DNA from: Bacillota bacterium
Lineage (GTDB): Bacteria; Bacillota; Bacilli; Paenibacillales; NBRC-103111
NCBI GenBank assembly: GCA_023388055.1
Contig: JAEWGW010000035.1
Location: 1 to 25,765 of the forward strand
Length of the DNA: 25,765 nucleotides
Direction of reading: 5' to 3'
A program made the translations under genes and the position numbers. The notes beneath the pieces were generated by a model. The model ran no database searches. It saw nothing but the letters and a program-made list of their open reading frames with translations, and was not told where the DNA came from. Positions 20,733 through 25,765 of the stretch are shown piece by piece. Within the stretch, counting starts at the first letter, position 1. Each line of letters opens with the position of its first letter.

Positions 20733-21746
20733 TTACTTGACATAAAATTTTTGCTGCGGATCGGAGCTTTTGGTCTGCCGGTCGTGAGGCTGGGACCACA
20801 GTCCCTCGTAATCGATTTGATCCCAGAAGCGGGTATTGTAGTCAATGAAGATGCCGGATTTGTCGCCCCGGGCGTTGGACTTGGCCAGGTCCCGCAGGTA
20901 GGTGTTGTTCTTGAAGGCCGGAATTTCATACAGGTCGCGGGCATAACCCCAGATGTTCTTGAAGTCCACAATCCGGTTGCGCAGCGGGCCCAGGTTCTTG
21001 AAGTAATAGGTGTCAAACCGAGCCAGAGTCACGAACAGCCGCACATCGGAGTCGGTAACATAATCCCCAAACAGGAAGCGCCGGGTGGAGAGCCGCTCTT
21101 CGATAGCGTCCAGCGCTGCGTACAGATGGGTGAAGGCATCATTGTAGGCTTCAATGGACTGGGCGAACATGCCCTTGTAGACACCATTATTTACTTTGTC
21201 GAAAAGAAAGTCGTTATACGCGTTGATCTCCTCACGCAGATGTTCGGGGTACAGATCCGGCGCTCCCGGCTTGTGGAGAGAGGCGAATTCATTCTCCAGG
21301 TAATTGGTCAGCCACACATAATCGTTGTTGACCACCTTGCCTGTGGTCACATCGACTACAGCCGGTACGGTAGGCCGGCCGGTATAATCGGGATCAGCCT
21401 TGTAATAGGCCTCGCTCAGAAACTGGATGCCCAGCACCGGGTCCTTGCCGTCCTCGTCGAAGACAAATTCCCAGCCCAGGTCCTGCTCATGTTTGCCCCG
21501 TCCCACCAGGTTGATGCCGATGGCATCCTCCAGACCCAGCAGCTCCCGCACGATGGAGGCCCGGTTGGACCAATGGCAGCCCTTGGCCCAGATCAGCCTG
21601 TAACGCCCCGCTTCTGCGGGAAGCTGACCCTCCCCTTCTCCGAAGGGAGTGGTGAAATGGTTCTTTTGCCGGATAAAAAAGCCCTTCTCGTCAATCTCCT
21701 GCTCGATTTCCTTGGGTCTTACCCGTACATGGGGTGTAGTGGTCAT
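20733..21746 (-). CDS. GS-HQR-like protein with a variant active site (copy 3)
   Basis: A 337-residue divergent member of the glutathionyl-hydroquinone reductase family. The catalytic cysteine is kept (C57), but the motif reads K-G-C-H-W-S-N-R instead of C-P-W-A-H-R. This removes the Pro and the Ala-His that shape the active site. Other family blocks remain: DPVLGIQFLSEAYY, GRPTVPAVVDVTTG, NNDYVWLTNYLE, PDLYPEHLREEINAYND, NNGVYKGMFAQS, VTDSDVRLFVTLARFD and NIWGYARDLYEIPAF. The C-terminus differs too (FIDYNTRFWDQIDYEGLW replaces the usual NPxxIxPxGP end). Its start overlaps the stop of copy 4 by 4 nt, so the two are translationally coupled. It may use another substrate or pair with copy 4. Confidence 0.87.
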   Translation of the reverse strand: MTTTPHVRVRPKEIEQEIDEKGFFIRQKNHFTTPFGEGEGQLPAEAGRYRLIWAKGCHWSNRASIVRELLGLEDAIGINLVGRGKHEQDLGWEFVFDEDGKDPVLGIQFLSEAYYKADPDYTGRPTVPAVVDVTTGKVVNNDYVWLTNYLENEFASLHKPGAPDLYPEHLREEINAYNDFLFDKVNNGVYKGMFAQSIEAYNDAFTHLYAALDAIEERLSTRRFLFGDYVTDSDVRLFVTLARFDTYYFKNLGPLRNRIVDFKNIWGYARDLYEIPAFKNNTYLRDLAKSNARGDKSGIFIDYNTRFWDQIDYEGLWSQPHDRQTKSSDPQQKFYVK

Positions 21747-22756
21747 AATGTTTCCCTCCCGTGTGGTGTATTCCAGAAGCTCAGATCCGGTCCTTTGGGC
21801 AGGAGCCGGTAAGGATTGTTGGCGATTTGGCCTAGATGGTAGCCCTTCTTGATGGCGTCAAAATCGGTGGTATCCCCGAAACCTGGTGTTTGGTACAGGT
21901 CTCTGGCGTAGGCGGACAGATTGGGGAAGTCCACCAGGCGGTTGCGGTTTGTGCGGAAGGCGGTATAATAAGCGGCATCGAAGCGCACCAGGGTGACATA
22001 CAACCGGATATCCGAATCGGTGATGGTGCTGCCGAACAGATAGCGCTGGTTGGCCAGACGCTCTTCCAACTGATCCAATCTGGTGAACAGTACATCGTAG
22101 GCTGCTTCATACGCTTCCTGGGAGCGGGCAAAACCTGCCTTGTAAACGCCGTTGTTCACCTCATGGAACAGCACGTCGTTCAGCTCGTCGATCTCCTGGC
22201 GCAGCTGCTCCGGATAAAGGTCCGGCGCGCCGGGTTTATGATATTTGGACCAAGCGGTCTCCAAATAGTTAGTGAGTTTGAAGTAGTCGTTGTTCACCAC
22301 CTGGCGGGTGGTCACATCCACTACAGTAGGCACGGTAGCCCGGCCCTCATAGGCGGGGTCGGTTTCCTTGTAGATTTCCGGCAGATAACGGATGCCCAGC
22401 ACCGGGTCCACGCCGCCCTCATCCAGGGAGAACTCCCAGCCGTGCTCCGTCCGGATGGGGCTGGCGGTTCCCACGCTGATGGCCTCCTCCAGGCCCAGCA
22501 GCTTGCGCACGATAATGGCTCGGTGGGCCCACGGGCAGATAGGCGCCCACAGAATCCGGTAGCGGCCGGCTTCTACGGGCAGCTCCCCCGGTCCTTCCCC
22601 GAAGGGAGTGGTGAAACGGTTCTGCTGCCGGACAAAGGAGCCGTTGCTTCCGACTTCCTTGGTTAATTCGGATGCCAGCGTCCGGGTGGGGACGCCTTGG
22701 GATGCAGCAGCTTCAGTTGCAACAGCCTGTGCTGCATTATTCTTTACATCAGCCAT
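21743..22756 (-). CDS. GS-HQR-like thiol transferase (copy 4)
   Basis: A 337-residue glutathionyl-hydroquinone reductase homologue with the canonical motif C74-P-W-A-H-R. Family blocks include FTTPFGEGPGELPVEAGRYR, VDPVLGIRYLPEIY, NNDYFKLTNYLE, PDLYPEQLRQEIDELN, NNGVYKAGFARSQEAYE, ITDSDIRLYVTLVRFD, QTPGFGDTTDFDAIKKGYH and LLPKGPDLSFWNTPHGR. An Ala-rich N-terminal ~35 residues is variable. The ATG at 22756 follows GGGAGG by about 12 nt. By eye it is closest to copy 1. It lies 99 bp after the GNAT gene at 22856-23284; that gap holds a small palindrome (CTGTT-AAA-AACAG on the minus strand) but no terminator, so it could be co-transcribed or have its own promoter. The physiological thiol may be bacillithiol, cysteine or an imported conjugate. 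Confidence 0.9.
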   Translation of the reverse strand: MADVKNNAAQAVATEAAASQGVPTRTLASELTKEVGSNGSFVRQQNRFTTPFGEGPGELPVEAGRYRILWAPICPWAHRAIIVRKLLGLEEAISVGTASPIRTEHGWEFSLDEGGVDPVLGIRYLPEIYKETDPAYEGRATVPTVVDVTTRQVVNNDYFKLTNYLETAWSKYHKPGAPDLYPEQLRQEIDELNDVLFHEVNNGVYKAGFARSQEAYEAAYDVLFTRLDQLEERLANQRYLFGSTITDSDIRLYVTLVRFDAAYYTAFRTNRNRLVDFPNLSAYARDLYQTPGFGDTTDFDAIKKGYHLGQIANNPYRLLPKGPDLSFWNTPHGRETL

Positions 22757-22855
22757 GGTTTTTTTCGACCTCCCGTTTAATTCCGACTATGTTGATCTGT
22801 TTTTAACAGTTTAAGATATGCCCACAATGAAAGATAGTAAAAATCGGAACAACAC

Positions 22856-23284
22856 TCACAGGTTCTTCTCTGTATGGACAATGGGAATCCGCGATTGGAA
22901 CACAATATCGGGGTTCACCGTATATCCCAGCCGCTCATAAAAACCCACTGCCTGCTTCTGGCTGGTAATGACCACCCTGCGGATGCCCAGCTCTCTTGCC
23001 CAGGCCTCCGCCTCCTCAATCACCCGGCGTCCCACGCCTAACCCGCGGCTGCCTGCCGCTACGCCTACCCGGCCGATCCGCGCTGCTCCTGCATCGTCGG
23101 TATACAGCCTGGCCGTGGCAATGGGCCGGTGATTCTCCACAATCAGCACATAGCGGGCGGCATCCCCGTCATGGGCGTCAAATTCCATCTCCAAAGGAAT
23201 GTTTTGCCCCTCCACAAACACCTGAATCCGCAGCCAATAGACGGCTGCCCGCTGCCAATTCTCCGTTACGCGTATAACCTCCAT
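22856..23284 (-). CDS. GNAT-family N-acetyltransferase (second)
   Basis: A 142-residue acetyltransferase. Motif A reads IGRVGVAAGSRGLGVGRRVIEEAEAWA and motif B is VITSQKQAVGFYERLGYTV. The N-terminal RIQVFVEGQNIPLEMEFDAHD matches the ElaA/YjcF-like subgroup. The ATG at 23284 follows GGGAGAG. It is the first intact gene upstream of the GS-HQR, MetE-like and transporter genes and lies just after a cysK 3' remnant. The second GS-HQR pair is also preceded by a GNAT gene, though the two GNATs belong to different subgroups. The acceptor molecule is unknown. Confidence 0.87.
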   Translation of the reverse strand: MEVIRVTENWQRAAVYWLRIQVFVEGQNIPLEMEFDAHDGDAARYVLIVENHRPIATARLYTDDAGAARIGRVGVAAGSRGLGVGRRVIEEAEAWARELGIRRVVITSQKQAVGFYERLGYTVNPDIVFQSRIPIVHTEKNL

Positions 23285-23306
23285 GTATATCTCTCCCTTC
23301 TGATTT

Positions 23307-23402
23307 TCAACCGTATAAGCCGAAGGACAAGTACCGTTCCCCCGAATCGGGAATGATGACTACGATGTTTTTGCCTCTGTTTTCCGGATGTTGGGCCACC
23401 TG
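23307..23402 (-). pseudogene. cysK: C-terminal remnant of cysteine synthase
   Basis: Reading leftward from 23402, the minus strand encodes QVAQHPENRGKNIVV followed by IIPDSGERYLSFGLYG and a TGA at 23307-23309. This matches the conserved tail of O-acetylserine sulfhydrylase (PENKGKxIVVxxPDTGERYLST). Only ~31 codons remain; an in-frame TAA lies two codons upstream and no ribosome site or start is present. A TATAAT-type -10 box lies about 30 bp upstream, as if most of a cysK gene had been deleted between its promoter and its 3' end. Confidence 0.8.
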
Positions 23403-23410
23403 TGGTTAAA

Positions 23411-23439
23411 ACCAATGTTTTTAGTTGGTATTTATTATA
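23411..23439 (-). promoter_or_regulatory. Possible promoter and palindrome upstream of the cysK remnant
   Basis: On the minus strand a perfect TATAAT (complement of 23434-23439) has no clear -35 box. Just downstream is the inverted repeat ACCAA-N9-TTGGT (23411-23429). If active, this promoter would drive the remnant and the GNAT gene, and possibly the whole GS-HQR, MetE-like and transporter operon. The palindrome could be the site of a cysteine-responsive regulator; no specific factor is assigned. Confidence 0.4.
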
Positions 23440-23495
23440 AGAACAGCCTGCGGGAGAAATATAGGAAAAATCCGAACAGAAATATTCCGGGCAGC

Positions 23496-23529
23496 AAAAA
23501 AACCGGCCAGGTTGCCCTGTACCGGTTTT
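23496..23529 (-). terminator. Intrinsic terminator of the solute-binding protein gene
   Basis: AAAACCGG (23499-23506) and CCGGTTTT (23522-23529) form an 8-bp stem. On the minus strand it is followed by a run of seven T (complement of 23496-23502). It lies 65 bp after the stop of the LplA-like gene and separates it from the thiol operon. Confidence 0.85.
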
Positions 23530-23593
23530 CCGCCCCATGAGGGTTGTATGCTGTTGCGGTGCCGCTGGAACGGCGCTATTCATGATCTGTGCT

Positions 23594-25156
23594 TTATCTG
23601 CGGGACATGGTCACGCCGAGCTTGTTCTTGTACTTCTCGGTTGCTTCCTTGATGACATCCTTGCCACCCTTGGACAGCCACTCATCCACAGCCTTCGGCC
23701 AGTCGCTGATCGGCTCCTTGCCATACACCATCTTGACCATGTGGGTCAAAAGAACAGGAGGTGCGGTATCGGAGTTGGGAGCCACATCCGGGTTCTTCAC
23801 CAGTGCGTCCAGACGGGGATCAAACTGGATGCCGTCGCGGCCTTCTTTTGCCAGAATCGTGTCGTAGACCTTAATCAGGTTCTTACCTTCCTCTGTCAAG
23901 CTGAGGGAACCCTTGTTGTAGGTGGTATCCTGCACCAGCCACAGGAAGGACTGGCGGTAGCGCTCTTCGTCAATACCGTTGGCCTCGGTGGGAGAGGTGT
24001 AGGAAATCTTGCCGTTCTCTTCCTTGTAGGTTTCGCCCTTGATGCCAAAGGTGAAGAAGGTCTCCGCCTCTTCGCTGAGCATCCAGTCGAAGAACTTGAT
24101 AATGTCCGCCGCATTCTTGGTGCCGGTCTTCACGAAGTAAGCCCGGGTCACGGAGCCGTACAGGTAGGAGCCGCCCTTGCCGTCAGGACCCACCGGAGAA
24201 GGAATGATCTCCAGCTTGGCGCCGGGAACGGTGGATTTCAGCTGTTGCTCCCATTGGAGAAGCTCATTGGCGTTCATGGTCCACATGCCCGCTTTGCCGG
24301 CGAGAATAGCGTTCTTGTAGTTGGTCGCGTTGATGGTGGCGAATTCCTTGTTGATGAGGCCTTCGTCATACATGGTTTTGTAGGTTTGCAGCGCCTTCAT
24401 CATATTCTCATTGTCCATAAACTTGGGCTGAACCTGACCGTTCACTTCCTCGAACATGGACAGGTACGGGTAGACGTCATACGGGCCAAAGAAGGTATCC
24501 GCATACTTGAAGTCCTGGCGTCCCATGTAGGGGTTTTCCAGCCCCAGCTTTTTGAAGGCCCGCAGCACGTTCAGATACTCGTCCACGGTTTTCGGTACGG
24601 GCAATCCCGTTTGGTCCAGCAGATCCTTGCGGATCCAGGTGGCACGGCGGGACGGGTTGGACAGGTACTCGGGGATGGCGTAAATTTTGCCCTGATAGGT
24701 TACGTTATCCCAGGCATCCTTGGGGATTTTCTTCAGCAGGTTGGGTCCGTACTGCTTCAGCAGATCGTCCAGAGGCATAAACACACCCGCCGCGACGGAG
24801 CCGGCCATTTCCTTGCCGTTGACGCCGCCTGCACCTTGGACCACGTCGGGAATATCATTGGTGGCAAACATCTGCACCATCTTCTGCTCATATTCCTTGT
24901 GGGGGACCAGGACAATGTCCAGGTCGGAGTTGGTCATTTCCTCCAGCTTTTTCACCCATTTGTCGTTGTTGATGTCGGGTGACTTCTCCACGTAATTAAA
25001 CGCCAGCGTCCGGAGCGAGATGGAGAATTTGGTTTTTTCGGGAGCTTTGGAAGCTCCGGGGGAGCTGCTTCCCCCTTCTTTGCTGTCGTTGCCGCAACCG
25101 GCAGCTACACCGGCGGCCAACGCGGCGGTGAGACACACGCCAAGCCATTTTTTCAT
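23594..25156 (-). CDS. LplA-like extracellular solute-binding lipoprotein (family 1)
   Basis: A 520-residue binding protein of the large LplA/YtcQ type common in Paenibacillus, which usually delivers oligosaccharides to a two-permease ABC importer. The ATG at 25156 follows GGGAGAGG. The signal peptide MKKWLGVCLTAALAAGVAAGC has its lipobox cysteine at C21, then a Gly/Ser/Lys linker. Family features include FATNDIPDVVQGAGG, GVFMPLDDLLKQYGPNLLKKIP, GKIYAIPEYLSNPSRRATWIRKDLLDQTGLPVPKTVDEY and FFDWMLSEEAETFFTFGIKGETY. No permease or sensor gene flanks it. It has its own promoter, a palindromic operator and a terminator, so it appears to be an orphan. The ligand is unknown. Confidence 0.92.
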   Translation of the reverse strand: MKKWLGVCLTAALAAGVAAGCGNDSKEGGSSSPGASKAPEKTKFSISLRTLAFNYVEKSPDINNDKWVKKLEEMTNSDLDIVLVPHKEYEQKMVQMFATNDIPDVVQGAGGVNGKEMAGSVAAGVFMPLDDLLKQYGPNLLKKIPKDAWDNVTYQGKIYAIPEYLSNPSRRATWIRKDLLDQTGLPVPKTVDEYLNVLRAFKKLGLENPYMGRQDFKYADTFFGPYDVYPYLSMFEEVNGQVQPKFMDNENMMKALQTYKTMYDEGLINKEFATINATNYKNAILAGKAGMWTMNANELLQWEQQLKSTVPGAKLEIIPSPVGPDGKGGSYLYGSVTRAYFVKTGTKNAADIIKFFDWMLSEEAETFFTFGIKGETYKEENGKISYTSPTEANGIDEERYRQSFLWLVQDTTYNKGSLSLTEEGKNLIKVYDTILAKEGRDGIQFDPRLDALVKNPDVAPNSDTAPPVLLTHMVKMVYGKEPISDWPKAVDEWLSKGGKDVIKEATEKYKNKLGVTMSRR

Positions 25157-25178
25157 TGCGAACCTCTCCCTTTTTATC

Positions 25179-25227
25179 CTTATAGGCGGATGACTGAGTG
25201 GGTAAAGCGTTTTTTGTAAACGCTTTA
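25179..25227 (-). promoter_or_regulatory. Promoter with a perfect palindromic operator, cre-like
   Basis: On the minus strand TTTACC (complement of 25201-25206) and TATAAG (complement of 25179-25184) are 16 bp apart, a reasonable housekeeping promoter. Overlapping the -35 box is a perfect inverted repeat, TAAAGCGTTT (25203-25212), 5 bp, AAACGCTTTA (25218-25227). TGTAAACGCTTTAT at 25216-25229 fits the catabolite-responsive (cre) consensus at 12 of 14 positions. The operator could bind CcpA or a LacI-family repressor of the solute-binding protein gene. Confidence 0.75.
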
Positions 25228-25397
25228 TCTTTCATGGCTATATCTTATCGCCGGGGCGGGATTGCGACAATGGAATGATTCCATGTGGGATTGTCATTTT
25301 TTTAGATTGGGTTGGGGAAGCTGGGCCCGCGAAGGGGCAAAGGACCTGTACTCCCTCTGGGCCGCTTTCCACCGCTTCCTGGCGGGCCCCGGGGCTG

Positions 25398-25580
25398 TAA
25401 CGGAACTCACAGACCCTTAGAGCCAAAAAATGCACCAGTTGGAGCGCTAACGGAACTCACAGACCCTTAGAGCGAAAAAACCGCTGATTTGTTCACCGCA
25501 ACCCCCTGTAAGAGCGCCTGAGTTCCGTTAGAGTTTAAACTAACCCGATTTCCCGCTGTAAGCGTCGCTGAGTTCCGTCC
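25398..25580. repeat. Dispersed four-unit element F (183 bp)
   Basis: Units lie at 25398-25421 and 25448-25471 (forward, nearly identical) and at 25507-25530 and 25557-25580 (inverted). In one orientation each carries CGGAACTCA, starting TAACGG in three of the four, then variable bases and CTTAGAG or CTTACAG. Pitch is exactly 50 bp and centre 35 bp. The core word is shared with element D. It lies upstream of the solute-binding protein gene; the neighbour on the other side is outside the window. Confidence 0.92.
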
Positions 25581-25765
25581 CTCGTAATTAGGGGATAGCT
25601 CTCGAATGCTCACTCATTCGCAGGATTTCAACTTCTTAAACAGATGAGGATCCACTGCCAGGGGAACGCCGGGGGGCGCCGTTACCTTCGTTTTGACAGG
25701 TGGGCAGGCGGGAACAGAAGTCACGCCGTCGCGTTCTTCGTAAGGGAGCATTTTCCTGCACGCTC
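25581..25765. other. Window end without a recognised gene
   Basis: I see no supported coding region, RNA gene or clear repeat between element F and the end of the window. The bases 25228-25397, between the operator and element F, are likewise empty; a short minus-strand frame there (25238-25435) runs into the repeat and has no family features. Confidence 0.6.

Noticed and set aside
23537..24982. Plus-strand open frame of 481 codons.
   Set aside because: It is antisense to the clear solute-binding protein gene, whose codon pattern and family motifs explain the sequence.

Overview
The window looks like chromosomal DNA of a Paenibacillus-type member of the Bacillota. Inference from the sequence: G+C is fairly high by eye, ribosome binding sites are strong AGGAGG types, and there are Gram-positive lipoprotein sorting motifs, an LplA-like solute-binding protein, a B. 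subtilis TcyJKLMN-like transporter and a PerR/Fur-type regulator with AT-rich boxes. No rRNA, tRNA, CRISPR array or complete mobile element was found.

Layout. (1) 1-126: the last ~31 codons and probable end of an IS4-type insertion sequence. (2) 561-3739, plus strand: a redox module made of a Fur/PerR regulator, an overlapping response-regulator-like protein, a thioredoxin-reductase-like flavoprotein, a small glutaredoxin and a 2-Cys peroxiredoxin. A Fur-family box lies at each of its two promoters. (3) 3897-5231: a GH3 lipoprotein (NagZ-like). (4) 5582-8513: a small unknown protein, then an FAD oxidoreductase divergent from a LacI-type regulator. (5) 8541-9982: repeats, a 3' gene remnant and a SagB-type oxidoreductase. 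(6) 10128-12274: a DUF4395 membrane protein and two SAM methyltransferases. (7) 12275-13368: about 1.1 kb without genes, filled with tandem and dispersed repeats. (8) 13369-23439: a thiol/sulfur island. One minus-strand operon reads acetyltransferase, two glutathionyl-hydroquinone-reductase-like (GS-HQR) proteins, a MetE/YxjG-like protein, then a cystine-type ABC transporter (binding protein, permease, ATPase). A second reads acetyltransferase and two more GS-HQR paralogues, divergent from an AraC-type regulator. A cysK 3' remnant sits just upstream of the first operon. (9) 23594-25156: an orphan LplA-like solute-binding lipoprotein behind a perfect palindromic operator.

Most unusual structure. 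Five intergenic elements (122-304, 5281-5463, 12498-12680, 12847-13029, 25398-25580) share an identical geometry. Each has four ~24-bp units ordered forward, forward, inverted, inverted; the within-pair pitch is exactly 50 bp and the centre is 35 bp, for 183 bp in total. Unit sequences differ between elements and resemble each other within an element. A sister element (8664-8855) has the same plan with 25-bp units, 52-bp pitch and a different core word. I know of no description of this family, but I could not search.

How the genes may work together (inference). The redox module resembles the clostridial Cp34/Cp9/Cp20 peroxide-reducing chain. The sulfur island combines uptake of sulfur amino acids, N-acetylation, reductive thiol-transfer and homocysteine-type methyl transfer, which would suit salvage or detoxification of S-conjugated thiols.
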